Part shown: in pieces, positions 8,354 through 16,992 of the stretch
How the letters are laid out: every line of letters begins with the position of its first letter
How positions within the stretch are numbered: the first letter of the stretch is position 1
Assembly: GCF_018860425.1 (NCBI RefSeq)
Contig: NZ_JAHKPI010000015.1
Location: 124,001 to 188,000, forward strand
Direction of reading: 5' to 3'
Length of the DNA: 64,000 bases
From: Marinobacter sp. F3R08
GTDB taxonomy: Bacteria > Pseudomonadota > Gammaproteobacteria > Pseudomonadales > Oleiphilaceae
Position numbers and translations under genes: made by a program
The notes under the pieces: generated by a model
Told to the model about the DNA's origin: nothing
Database searches by the model: none
Seen by the model: the letters and a program-made list of their open reading frames with translations, nothing else

Positions 8354-9361
8354 ATGACGATTCGTAAGAAAGTTCTTATTGCTGCTGCATCGATTCCCAT
8401 GATGCTCGCGTCCGCACTGCTCTCTGCAGCACAGCCTATTAATGTCTCTTACAACGCGGCTGCGGGTTCCAGCTGGCATCAAGGAGCTGAACGCTTCCGC
8501 GATCTTGTAGATGAGTACTCAGAAGGAGATTACGTCGTTCGGTTACACCCTAATGCGGCTTTGGCAGGGGGGAGTGATCGGGTTGAATTGGAGATGACAC
8601 AATCAGGCGCTATCCACTTTCTGATCAAGTCGACGACCTGGATGACCGGCCTTGATTCGCGTTATCAAGTACTGGGGCTTCCCTGGCTTTTTCCGGATCA
8701 TGAGACAGCTAATGCTGTCATAGATGGTCCAGCAGGTGATGCTTTGTTGAATGACCTGGAGCGACACAGCCTGGTCGGGCTGGCATGGGGTGTAAACGGC
8801 TTTCGACAAGTGACGAATTCGAAAAGACCGATCACTGAGCCTGCTGATTTCGATGGTCTGAGCATTCGTGTTCCGGGCATTGAGCTCTACCTGTCGATTT
8901 TCGAAGCGCTGGGCGCTTCGCCAACCACGATGAATTTCGCCGAAGTATTCACCGGGCTTCAGACCGGAGCGGTTGATGGTCAGGAAAACCCTCTGTCACT
9001 CATCTGGTCATCGCGTTTTTACGACGCTCAGGATCACGTGACCATTTGGAACTACTCCTACGATGCACTTTCGTTTGTTGGCAGTTTGCCTTTCTGGAAC
9101 AGCCTTTCTGAAGTTGACCAGGAAATGTTTACGCGTGCTGCACGCGAGGCTATGTCGTATCAGCGTGAAGTCGTTGCACAGGAAGATATAGACCTGATCG
9201 ATAAACTGAAAGATGCCGGCATGACCGTCACGACACTAAGTGACGAGCAGTTGGCGGTATTTCAGGATGTCCTGATGCCAGTTTATGACGAATACAAGCA
9301 GTCACTTGGCAAGGACTTCGTTGAGCTCTTCGAATCCGAAGTTGCTTCTAATATCGAGTAA
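8354..9361 (+). CDS. TRAP transporter substrate-binding protein (DctP family)
   Basis: A 335-residue periplasmic binding protein for a tripartite ATP-independent transporter. The N-terminus MTIRKKVLIAAASIP is a signal peptide with probable cleavage after SALLSAA. Typical DctP features follow: GSWHQGAERFRDLV, the arginine in GLSIRVPG that binds the substrate carboxylate, and EVFTGLQTGAVDGQENP. The start at 8354 follows a purine-rich site; a longer frame from 8273 runs through the control region and lacks a signal peptide at its start. It is followed by the small and large membrane subunits. Confidence 0.92.
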   Translation: MTIRKKVLIAAASIPMMLASALLSAAQPINVSYNAAAGSSWHQGAERFRDLVDEYSEGDYVVRLHPNAALAGGSDRVELEMTQSGAIHFLIKSTTWMTGLDSRYQVLGLPWLFPDHETANAVIDGPAGDALLNDLERHSLVGLAWGVNGFRQVTNSKRPITEPADFDGLSIRVPGIELYLSIFEALGASPTTMNFAEVFTGLQTGAVDGQENPLSLIWSSRFYDAQDHVTIWNYSYDALSFVGSLPFWNSLSEVDQEMFTRAAREAMSYQREVVAQEDIDLIDKLKDAGMTVTTLSDEQLAVFQDVLMPVYDEYKQSLGKDFVELFESEVASNIE

Positions 9362-9369
9362 CGCCCCGC

Positions 9370-9404
9370 AGCAGGGCGGTCGATCAGACTGCCCTGCTAT
9401 TTTT
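9370..9404 (+). terminator. Hairpin with T-tract between dctP and dctQ
   Basis: An 11-bp stem with one G-U pair (AGCAGGGCGGT/ACTGCCCTGCT), a 7-nt loop, and a five-T run at 9400-9404. It lies inside the transporter operon and probably terminates or attenuates most transcripts, giving more binding protein than membrane subunits. Confidence 0.75.
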
Positions 9405-9426
9405 GTCTGCCACACGAGGTCTGAAC

Positions 9427-9978
9427 GTGGAGAGATTGAAGAAATATGTGGTTTTCACGGTTGATCACCTGGAGGAAATCATTGTTGTCGTGTGTATGCT
9501 CGGGATCGTCATTCTCACTTTTACAGCCGTGATCGCTCGTTACGTTTTCAGGATCCCCATTGCCGGTGCTGATGAAGTGGCAACGTTCATGTTTCTGTGG
9601 GCCGCACTTTTTGGTGCTTCGGCTGCGTTCAAGTACAACAAGCATGGCAGCGTTCCCCTCCTTGCCGATCTCCTACCTCTCGGTTATCGGCGCATTGCCG
9701 ATCTGTTGGTATTGCTCGTCACCGCAGCGTTTTTCATCTTCCTGGCTTACTACTGTTGGGCTTTTTTGCTTCAGTCATTCCGTGTGGGCCAAACGAGTCC
9801 CGCAACGGGTATCCCGGTATGGACCATCAATGCAGGTATTTTTGCCAGCCTGTCGATGTGTGGGATTCGATGTTTGATTGCTGTCTATCGCGATGTTGCA
9901 GGTTTGTCGCGTTACAAGGATGTCCCGTCTTCGGACAGGCTCGTTTCTGAGAGCGAACTGGAAAAGCAGTACAAATAG
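9427..9978 (+). CDS. TRAP transporter small membrane subunit (DctQ family)
   Basis: A 183-residue four-helix inner-membrane protein with hydrophobic segments near residues 20-42, 58-75, 95-118 and 135-155. The conserved family stretch RIPIAGADEVATFMFLWAA is visible. The GTG at 9427 is preferred over the upstream in-frame TTG at 9403 because a CGAGG site lies about 7 bases before it and the N-terminus then matches the family. It partners the DctM subunit that begins 30 bp later. Confidence 0.9.
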   Translation: MERLKKYVVFTVDHLEEIIVVVCMLGIVILTFTAVIARYVFRIPIAGADEVATFMFLWAALFGASAAFKYNKHGSVPLLADLLPLGYRRIADLLVLLVTAAFFIFLAYYCWAFLLQSFRVGQTSPATGIPVWTINAGIFASLSMCGIRCLIAVYRDVAGLSRYKDVPSSDRLVSESELEKQYK

Positions 9979-10008
9979 ACCTTTTGTTTTTTCTGCGGAG
10001 ATTCATTA

Positions 10009-11304
10009 ATGGATGTACTTTCAAGCGCAGGCATCTTGGCCTTGCTGCTTTTCTTTGTTTTCCTGCTGGCTAATTTCCCGATCTCGATATCGCTGGGGCT
10101 TGCCGGCGTGGTGGTTTTCGCTTACCACCATATTGCACCTTTCACGACTTTGCCGCAGATCTTTTCCGGTGCTATCGACTCCTTCACTCTATTAGCCATT
10201 CCGCTCTTTATTGTCGCCGGAAACATGATTGCGCAAACGGGCCTGGCTACCCGGTTAGTGTATCTGGCGCAGTTTATGTTGGGCCGTGTTCCTGGGGGAC
10301 TGGCGATTACCGTGATTGTTGCGGGAGCTTTCCTTGGTGCCTTGTCGGGCTCGAATGTTGCGGCGATCGCTGCACTTGGTTTTATGATCGGAGCCATGCA
10401 GAAAGCTGGCTATCCGTTGGGCTTTTCATGTGCCACGGTAGCTGCAGGCTGCACTTTTGGTGTCGTGATTCCGCCGAGCATGAATCTGATTCTCTACGGT
10501 GTGATTGCCAATGCTTCAATCCCGGCGCTGTTTGCCGCGGGAATTGGGCCAGGGCTTATTCTTGCTGTGGTGTTGTGCGCTTATATATACGTTGTTGCGA
10601 AGAAGCGAAAATTCCCTATTGCTGATATTGAGAGAACGCCTACGGAGTTTCGACGAGCTCTCAAGGATGCTTTCTGGGGACTGATGGCTCCGGTGATCAT
10701 CTTGGGCGGTATTTACGGGGGTATCTTTACGGCCACCGAAGCGGCTGCCGTCGCCGTCATTTATGTCTTTGTTATTGATCGCTTCTTCTATCGTCAGATT
10801 CGGCTCAAAGATTACCCTTATCTTATGTTGCAATCGGGAATCACGACAGGGGTGGTGATGTTGATTCTGGCCATGGCATCGATTCTGTCGTTCATTCTTA
10901 TGATCGACGGCACTGCCATGCAGGTGCGCGATTGGCTATTGGCAGCGAGTGGTGGCAGTGAAGTGGTTATGCTATTGCTCGTCAATTTTATTCTGTTCTT
11001 TGCTGGCGCCTTTCTCGATCCTGTTTCGGCGATTTTTCTGCTGGTTCCCCTTCTGTTGCCGGCCGTGCAGGCTGTGGGTGTAGATACCATCCATTTCGGT
11101 GCAATTATGACTACAAATCTATCCATGGCGCATATCACCCCGCCAATAGGGCTCGCCCTTTATCTAGCCTCTCAGATTGCAGGTATCCGGTTTACTCAAG
11201 CGGCCAAAGCCGTGGTGCCGTTTGTTATATGTGAGATGTTTGCCTTGATGATCATTACGTATTTCCCGGACCTGACCTTGTTCTTCGTCAAGCTGTTGAC
11301 TTGA
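10009..11304 (+). CDS. TRAP transporter large permease subunit (DctM family)
   Basis: A 431-residue inner-membrane transport subunit with about twelve hydrophobic segments. Diagnostic regions include GGLAITVIVAGAFLGALSGS, FGVVIPPSMNLILYGVIAN and ITPPIGLALYLASQIAG, the last two holding the paired helix breaks of the ion-transporter superfamily. It would use the Na+ gradient to import the substrate delivered by the binding protein at 8354-9361. An AGGCGGAG-like site precedes the ATG. The gene closes the accessory operon. Confidence 0.93.
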   Translation: MDVLSSAGILALLLFFVFLLANFPISISLGLAGVVVFAYHHIAPFTTLPQIFSGAIDSFTLLAIPLFIVAGNMIAQTGLATRLVYLAQFMLGRVPGGLAITVIVAGAFLGALSGSNVAAIAALGFMIGAMQKAGYPLGFSCATVAAGCTFGVVIPPSMNLILYGVIANASIPALFAAGIGPGLILAVVLCAYIYVVAKKRKFPIADIERTPTEFRRALKDAFWGLMAPVIILGGIYGGIFTATEAAAVAVIYVFVIDRFFYRQIRLKDYPYLMLQSGITTGVVMLILAMASILSFILMIDGTAMQVRDWLLAASGGSEVVMLLLVNFILFFAGAFLDPVSAIFLLVPLLLPAVQAVGVDTIHFGAIMTTNLSMAHITPPIGLALYLASQIAGIRFTQAAKAVVPFVICEMFALMIITYFPDLTLFFVKLLT

Positions 11305-11461
11305 TCAAGCGTCGTTTTTTATCAAGTAGTTGAGTATCGGTTACCTGTACCAGTCCATAAAAGGAGTAACACACCGAAACCCGAGACGGACATGGATGCG
11401 AGTGCGCAGGGAGGCTCACGGTCTGAGGGGAAGTCGTTGTTTTTGGCAGCTTCATTACCTA

Positions 11462-11512
11462 ATGGATTCTGAAACTGTCGCGGTATTCCCTTGCTCTGGG
11501 ATCGTGATTTGT
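11462..11512 (+). pseudogene. Remnant related to the 3' part of the RimK-linked deacylase gene
   Basis: In one frame this stretch encodes SETVAVFPCSGIVIC, which aligns with SETAVVTPCSGIVIC in the deacylase (3688-3738). By my hand count 33 of 51 bases match, with most differences at third positions, so it comes from a diverged homologue and not from a recent copy of the local gene. It joins the yjbQ tail repeat at a short shared sequence (TGTGCGAACA against TGCGTGAACA), which looks like an internal deletion removing the rest of both genes. Confidence 0.7.
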
Positions 11513-11572
11513 GCGAACACCGGGGGCAGGCCGAGAGCCGGTGCATTGTTGCAACACTCCAGGGGCGGTGGT
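11510..11572. repeat. Right copy of 63-bp direct repeat (yjbQ tail)
   Basis: Matches 4282-4344 at 62 of 63 positions and ends in an in-frame TAG at 11572-11574. No yjbQ sequence precedes it; deacylase-like sequence lies immediately upstream instead. It marks the right border of the accessory segment, beside the convergent diguanylate cyclase gene. Confidence 0.9.
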
Positions 11573-11581
11573 AGACCGTGG

Positions 11582-13243
11582 CTATCGGACCGGTGCTTCA
11601 ACCGGTTGATAGCCGAAATTGTTTCTGCCGCTCCTCTTGACCTTGTAAAGAGCCTCGTCGGCAGCACTGACAAGGCTCTCCATTGTGAGGTCATTGGTTG
11701 GCACCACTGTTGAGATTCCGATGCTGATGGTCAAAAAAGGCTCAACGGGATTGCTCTCGTGCTGAATGTTGGCCGAAAGGATTCGTTCCCGTATCGATGC
11801 TGCAATGTTCATGGCGGCATCCCGGTCAGTGCCCGGAAAAACCAGAAGGAATTCTTCGCCGCCGTATCGCGCTGCCATGTCTGATTTCCTTTGCGCAGCC
11901 TGTGATAGGGACGCTGCAACTTGCTTCAGCGCTTCGTCTCCGGCCTGGTGTCCATATCGATCATTGTAGTGTTTGAAGTAGTCGATATCCGCAAGCATGA
12001 CACACAGGGGGTCGCTTGTTCGGCTCAGAATTTCCCAGGCCTGTTTTAGCTTCGTTTCAAGGGCCAGCCGGTTCGAGAGGCCGGTGAGAGGATCGTGCTC
12101 GGATAAGTTCCTCAGTTCGGCGTTCGCGCTCTGGAGCTGGTTCTGGGTTGCAAGCAACGTTTGTTGTTTCGAGTTCAGCTCAGCATTCAGACGCAACAAT
12201 TCCGTGTTGTTGGATTCAATCAAATCGATCATGGCGTTGAACTCCCGGGACAGGGCACCGATTTCATCATTGTGACTTATGCTGGCCCGGAGGGAGTAGT
12301 CCATGGCACTGGAAATGTCGGATATATCGGACTTCAGGTTCATGATCGGCCCAATGATTATCCGGCGGAAGAGTACCAGCAGCGCTGCTGCGAGAAGGGC
12401 GCACAATAATACGAGCAGTGTCACCCCATAGAATGTGATTTCCTTGCCCAGTTGCGTGATTTTACGGGGCAGGATTGCGGTCGCTCTCAGACTCGGCGAG
12501 TCCTCGATACTGAAGATTTTGGAAGCGGCAAGTGAGCTTGAATCAATGATGTCCACGGTGTACCTGTTCAGGTCAGCCGTATCCGAGGTATCCGATACCA
12601 TTTCGATCGTGAAATTCAGGACAATCTGTTTGGACAGTCGGCTGATCAGTCGGTCATCGAGAAACTGGCCAAACACTATATATCCGCGGTGTGGTCCTGA
12701 GCCGTCGCTTTTCACGATTGGGCGCATTGAAAGTAGAACCGGCATGCCATTCAGGTCGACAATGCCACTGGTAGTTTGCTCATCAATGTGTTCCTGAATA
12801 TCAATCTGGTTCCTGAGATTGGCGATTGCTGCTATCGCTTTGTCGAGATGGGTCTCTGTCAGATCGACGAAACTGTCTTCTGACGGGAAGTTGAAAATCC
12901 GACCCCAGACGAGCTCTCCATCACGGTTGAGGAAAAGAACGACATTGATCCCGAAGTTCACAAACGTGTCCGGATACAGATTTGAATCGATGTACTCCGG
13001 ATCAACCGTTTGTATAAAGGAATAGGTGTCATTCCATGCTGACCAGTCGTATACCGTTGAATCGATAGTTCTCCGTTGTGCCTCCAGTCGACGGACTACC
13101 CGGTCAATGTTGTTTTTGGCGTAATCGACTTCGATGTCATTAAAGGCGGGGTAAATTACGTTGCGCTGAATGAGAAAGGCCGACAAAGAAAGCAAAATGC
13201 CCATGAGCAGAATCAATGTCGTGGTCTTAGCGGAAATCGACAT
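11582..13243 (-). CDS. Membrane diguanylate cyclase with CHASE4-type sensor and GGDEF domain
   Basis: A 553-residue protein. A transmembrane segment at residues 7-30 and a second near 270-295 enclose a periplasmic sensor (VYDWSAWNDTYSF is typical of CHASE4). HAMP-like and coiled-coil sequence then leads to a C-terminal GGDEF domain starting at HDPLTGLSNR. The active-site motif reads GGEEF (about residue 460), which is catalytically competent, so the protein should make cyclic di-GMP. The effector that controls the sensor is unknown. It converges on the right end of the accessory segment. Confidence 0.92.
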   Translation of the reverse strand: MSISAKTTTLILLMGILLSLSAFLIQRNVIYPAFNDIEVDYAKNNIDRVVRRLEAQRRTIDSTVYDWSAWNDTYSFIQTVDPEYIDSNLYPDTFVNFGINVVLFLNRDGELVWGRIFNFPSEDSFVDLTETHLDKAIAAIANLRNQIDIQEHIDEQTTSGIVDLNGMPVLLSMRPIVKSDGSGPHRGYIVFGQFLDDRLISRLSKQIVLNFTIEMVSDTSDTADLNRYTVDIIDSSSLAASKIFSIEDSPSLRATAILPRKITQLGKEITFYGVTLLVLLCALLAAALLVLFRRIIIGPIMNLKSDISDISSAMDYSLRASISHNDEIGALSREFNAMIDLIESNNTELLRLNAELNSKQQTLLATQNQLQSANAELRNLSEHDPLTGLSNRLALETKLKQAWEILSRTSDPLCVMLADIDYFKHYNDRYGHQAGDEALKQVAASLSQAAQRKSDMAARYGGEEFLLVFPGTDRDAAMNIAASIRERILSANIQHESNPVEPFLTISIGISTVVPTNDLTMESLVSAADEALYKVKRSGRNNFGYQPVEAPVR

Positions 13244-13442
13244 GTCGTCGTGCCTCAGGTGAGCGGCGTTCGGGGGAAGGCAGAATTCAGTATAAGCGAT
13301 TTAGCCGACATGTTCATAGTGTGTACAGTAGTGCTTCCTGGCCAAGGTGTTTGATGCTGGTGGGGTTCCTCTGCTCCCTGACACCCACTCAGGCCCGAAG
13401 ATGGAGGTTTATTCTGGTCATTTTCCACCCATTGCCAGATAT

Positions 13443-13466
13443 AAATGAGTGGGATTTCACCCATTT
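13443..13466. promoter_or_regulatory. Imperfect palindrome, possible DctD upstream binding site
   Basis: A dyad, AAATGAGTG against CACCCATTT with one mismatch, centred about 75 bp upstream of the sigma-54 promoter. That is a usual position for an enhancer-binding-protein site. The binding protein is inferred to be the DctD-like regulator at 18804-20159. Confidence 0.35.
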
Positions 13467-13526
13467 TTGAGATCTTGGAAGCTGATAAATCTTAAAGCCC
13501 ACTGTTTTCTATCTATTTTTACAATC

Positions 13527-13542
13527 TGGCCGTTTTTTTGCT
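13527..13542 (+). promoter_or_regulatory. Sigma-54 (-24/-12) promoter of the TAXI-TRAP operon
   Basis: TGGCCGTTTTTTTGCT has GG at 13528-13529 and GC at 13540-13541, separated by exactly 10 bases as sigma-54 promoters require. It lies about 70 bp before the binding-protein ATG. The operon is followed by genes for a sensor kinase and a sigma-54 activator, which supports the call. Confidence 0.75.
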
Positions 13543-13614
13543 TAAATTCTCCTTCTGAAGCCTTCTTCGCTTCGTTGAGCACCCAACAAACAAAATGAAA
13601 CGGGAGCATTCTTT

Positions 13615-14592
13615 ATGAAAACCCAAGCCGTAATGGCGGTGGCCTTCGCCTCCACCTTCGCAGTCGCAACCCCCGCTATCGCTCAGGACCGTTCAGACTG
13701 GCCGAGCAACTTCACAGTTGGTACGGCCAGCCAGGGCGGAACCTACTTTGCCTATGGTTCTGGTTGGGCCAACTTTGTGGCTGAAAACCTGGGCGTGTCT
13801 GGTGGCGCGGAAATCACCGGTGGTCCGGTACAGAACATGGCGCTGGTGCACACCGGTGATCTGAAGTTCGGCCTGACTACCATGGGTCCGGCGCGTGAGT
13901 CGATGGATGGTAAGAGCCCCCTGGCACCGGGAATGAAGATGGACAATGTGTGTGCCATGTTCCCGATGTATGAAACGCCGTTCTCCGTAACCGCGCTCTC
14001 CAGCTCTGGTATTACTTCCATTGCCGACATCCCGGATGGCGCCACCATCGGTTTCGGACCGGCCGGCTCTACTTCTGACACCTATTTCCCCCGGATGATG
14101 GAAGCCCTCGGCGTTGACTTCGAGCGCCGTAATGGCAGCTGGTCTGATCTGGGCGGTCAGCTCCAGGATGGTCTGATTGATGTCGTTGCCTTTGCGGCCG
14201 GTATCCCGATCCCTGCGGTCAGCCAGCTGGAAGTTCAGACCGATGTGAACATCATCGAGATGACCGATGCAGAAGCGGAAACCATCATCGATAATTTCCC
14301 GGTTTCCGAGTTCATCATTCCGGAGTCTACCTATCAGTCCCTGGAACAGCCCTCACGTGTGGTTTCCATGTGGAATTTCGCGATGGTGAACTGCGATGTA
14401 TCGGAAAGCTTTGTGTACGAGATGACCAAGCTGACCATGGAGAACAACGAGAAAATGGTCTCCATTCATAAGGCAGCTCGCAATTCTGTTCCCGAGAACT
14501 ACACAAAGAACAATGTTCTGCCCTGGCATCCGGGTGCAGCACGTTGGTTTAACGAGAACGGTTACCCGATCGAAGACAGTCAGATCAAGTAA
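13615..14592 (+). CDS. TAXI-family TRAP transporter solute-binding protein
   Basis: A 325-residue periplasmic binding protein. A signal peptide (MKTQAVMAVAFASTFAVATPAIAQ) is followed by the TAXI signature FTVGTASQGGTYFAYGSGWA. The segment ATIGFGPAGSTSDTYFPRMM corresponds to the conserved ligand-binding half, and WSDLGGQLQDGLIDVVAFAAG to the other. TAXI proteins bind carboxylates such as glutamate or dicarboxylates and work with a fused membrane component, which is the next gene. Transcription probably depends on the sigma-54 promoter at 13527. Confidence 0.93.
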   Translation: MKTQAVMAVAFASTFAVATPAIAQDRSDWPSNFTVGTASQGGTYFAYGSGWANFVAENLGVSGGAEITGGPVQNMALVHTGDLKFGLTTMGPARESMDGKSPLAPGMKMDNVCAMFPMYETPFSVTALSSSGITSIADIPDGATIGFGPAGSTSDTYFPRMMEALGVDFERRNGSWSDLGGQLQDGLIDVVAFAAGIPIPAVSQLEVQTDVNIIEMTDAEAETIIDNFPVSEFIIPESTYQSLEQPSRVVSMWNFAMVNCDVSESFVYEMTKLTMENNEKMVSIHKAARNSVPENYTKNNVLPWHPGAARWFNENGYPIEDSQIK

Positions 14593-14602
14593 CGGCGCTC
14601 CC

Positions 14603-14629
14603 GCGGGGGATTGCGAGGCAGTCCCCCGC
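14603..14629 (+). terminator. Strong hairpin after the TAXI binding-protein gene
   Basis: A perfect 8-bp GC-rich stem (GCGGGGGA/TCCCCCGC) with an 11-nt loop and no T-tract. It is probably an mRNA stabiliser or partial attenuator between binding protein and permease, placed like the hairpin in the DctPQM operon. Confidence 0.55.
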
Positions 14630-14682
14630 ATAGAATGGCCAGCACAGTTCTGGCTCCGATTTGCCTGCATGCAGAGTGTTTC

Positions 14683-16872
14683 ATGACTACCGAACAACAT
14701 TCCAAAGACCTTTCGGACATAGAGGTGGGCGACGACCATGTCCTTGCCCACAACGTGGACGACGAACCGGTTGAAGCCAACCGCCGGCTGTTCGAAGGCG
14801 GCCTGCTGAAATTTGTCGCTTTGCTGGCGATTGTCTATTCAGCTTTCCACCTGTACTCCCTGAACATTGCGCCCCTGGAAACATGGTCGTTCCGGATTGT
14901 GCATATTGCTGGCGCCCTTGTGTTGGGCTTTGTTCTGTTTGCTGGCGCCAGATTCGTATCGTCTGAGGAGGGCGGGGCTCGCCATCGTTGGACCACCTGG
15001 ATCAGTGCTGCAGCCATGCTGCCAGCGCTCTATGTGCTGTATCAGACTTTTTCGTTCTGGCAGATGGTCCAGAACGGAGCCATGCGGATCCCTGTGGAGC
15101 TGGAGGTCTGGCACTTCGGCTGGCCTTTGTTAGCGGCAACGGGCGTGGGCATTGTCATGAGCTGGTTTCACCAACGGGAACGGTCGGTATTCAGCGTGCC
15201 GGATCTGGTCCTGATTGTCTGCTCACTGGCTGTAGCTGCCTATTTTCTGGTGGTTTATAACACCTCCATGCGGATGTCGACCGGTACCTCCTTTGCCCCG
15301 GTTGGAATCTCGTTCGCAGCGATTGCAGGCACAGCCCTGATTATGGAGTTGACCCGTCGGGTAGCGGGAATGGCGCTTGTAATCATCGGGCTGATATTTC
15401 TGGCCTATGTGTTTGCCGGTCCCTATTTGCCCGGTTTTCTGGGGTATCCGGGCCTGTCGGTGCAGCGGTTCTTCAGTCAGGTTTACACCGATGCGGGTAT
15501 TCTTGGGCCCACCACGGCGGTTTCCTCAACCTACATTATTTTGTTCATCATCTTTGCCGCCTTCCTGCAGTCCTCCAAGGTGGGCGACTATTTCGTAAAC
15601 TTTGCGTTTGCGGCGGCGGGTCGTTCCCGCGGTGGTCCGGCCAAGGTCTCCATTTTCGCATCCGGCCTGATGGGTATGATTAACGGAACCAGTGCCGGCA
15701 ACGTGGTATCCACCGGTTCATTGACGATTCCACTGATGAAAAAGGTGGGCTACAGCAAACAGTCCGCCGGCGCTGTTGAAGCGGCCGCCTCTACCGGTGG
15801 TCAGATCATGCCGCCGATCATGGGGGCTGGCGCCTTTATCATGGCGGAGATTACCGGGATTCCCTATACCGAGATTGCTATTGCCGCGATCATTCCGGCG
15901 ATCCTGTATTTTGCTTCGGTCTATTTCATGGTGGATTTTGAGGCCGCTAAGACCGGCATGCGTGGCATGCGCGAAGATGAGCTGCCGAAGCTCAAAGCCA
16001 TGATGAAGCAGTGCTACCTGTTCGTGCCAATCATTATTCTGATTGTTGCCTTGTTTATGGGCTACTCGGTGATCCGGGCCGGTACTCTGGCTACTGTATC
16101 TGCCGCCGTGGTGAGCTGGATATCCCCCAACAAGATGGGTATCAGGCATATCCTGCAGGCGCTGGAAATTGCGTCTTACATGGCCATTCAGATTATCGTG
16201 GTATGCGCAGCAGCCGGGGTTATCGTTGGTGTGATCTCCCTGACCGGGGTAGGTGCACGCTTCTCGGTGTTGTTGCTGGATGTTGCTGCAACCAGTCAGC
16301 TGCTGGCACTGATCTTTGCCATGTTCATTTCTATCCTCCTGGGGATGGGAATGCCGACCACCGCAGCCTATGCGGTTGCCGCTTCGGTGGTTGCGCCGGG
16401 CCTGGTTCAGTTGGGTATTGAGCCTCTGACCGCACACTTCTTCGTGTTCTACTTCGCTGTTGTGTCTGCGATTACACCACCGGTTGCACTGGCGTCCTAT
16501 GCGGCGGCCGGGATTTCCGGCGCTAACGCAATGGAAACCTCTGTTGCCTCATTCCGGATTGGTATTGCCGCGTTCATCGTGCCTTTCATGTTTTTCTACA
16601 ACGGTGCTCTGTTGATGGAAGCAGGCTGGTTCGATATTGCGAGGGCTCTGGTAACCGCAACCTTTGGCGTCTATATGCTCTCTGGCGGTGTTCTGGGCTG
16701 GTTTGCGCGCGTGTCCGCGTCCTGGATAACCCGAGTGCTTCTGATTGCGGCGGCCTTGCTGATGATTGAAGGCGGGATCTGGACAGACCTCACCGGTGTA
16801 GCCTTGGCAATCCTGGCATTTGTCATCCAGAAGCAACGCAGGAGTCGTCTGACCACGGCAGACGCTCTGTAA
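14683..16872 (+). CDS. TAXI-associated TRAP transporter fused permease
   Basis: A 729-residue inner-membrane protein combining small- and large-subunit regions, the usual partner of TAXI binding proteins. About 18 hydrophobic segments are visible. The large-subunit core includes GLMGMINGTSAGNVVSTGSL, AAASTGGQIMPPIMGAGAF and GMGMPTTAAYAVAASVVAPG. ATG at 14683 is chosen because the upstream in-frame ATG at 14611 lies just after the hairpin and adds residues unlike the family. With the preceding gene it forms a carboxylate importer. Confidence 0.92.
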   Translation: MTTEQHSKDLSDIEVGDDHVLAHNVDDEPVEANRRLFEGGLLKFVALLAIVYSAFHLYSLNIAPLETWSFRIVHIAGALVLGFVLFAGARFVSSEEGGARHRWTTWISAAAMLPALYVLYQTFSFWQMVQNGAMRIPVELEVWHFGWPLLAATGVGIVMSWFHQRERSVFSVPDLVLIVCSLAVAAYFLVVYNTSMRMSTGTSFAPVGISFAAIAGTALIMELTRRVAGMALVIIGLIFLAYVFAGPYLPGFLGYPGLSVQRFFSQVYTDAGILGPTTAVSSTYIILFIIFAAFLQSSKVGDYFVNFAFAAAGRSRGGPAKVSIFASGLMGMINGTSAGNVVSTGSLTIPLMKKVGYSKQSAGAVEAAASTGGQIMPPIMGAGAFIMAEITGIPYTEIAIAAIIPAILYFASVYFMVDFEAAKTGMRGMREDELPKLKAMMKQCYLFVPIIILIVALFMGYSVIRAGTLATVSAAVVSWISPNKMGIRHILQALEIASYMAIQIIVVCAAAGVIVGVISLTGVGARFSVLLLDVAATSQLLALIFAMFISILLGMGMPTTAAYAVAASVVAPGLVQLGIEPLTAHFFVFYFAVVSAITPPVALASYAAAGISGANAMETSVASFRIGIAAFIVPFMFFYNGALLMEAGWFDIARALVTATFGVYMLSGGVLGWFARVSASWITRVLLIAAALLMIEGGIWTDLTGVALAILAFVIQKQRRSRLTTADAL

Positions 16873-16899
16873 CGGGCAGGCCCCGATGGTCTGTAGCTG

Positions 16900-16933
16900 A
16901 ACAACCGTATCATGGAGACATGGTACGGTTGTT
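16900..16933 (+). terminator. Stem-loop after the fused permease gene
   Basis: A perfect 10-bp inverted repeat (AACAACCGTA/TACGGTTGTT) with a 14-nt loop between permease and kinase genes. There is no T-run, so it may be a weak terminator or a transcript-end stabiliser. Confidence 0.5.
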
Positions 16934-16992
16934 CTGTCTGCAGCCTGTCTATACTCTAGCGGCTTTCCACGGTTTTTCAGGAACCGGATGTT

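Noticed and set aside
11330-11713. 127-codon plus-strand frame at the right end of the accessory segment
   Set aside because: It is a chance frame through the repeat scar and the antisense of the GGDEF gene; only the deacylase-like piece inside it is meaningful.
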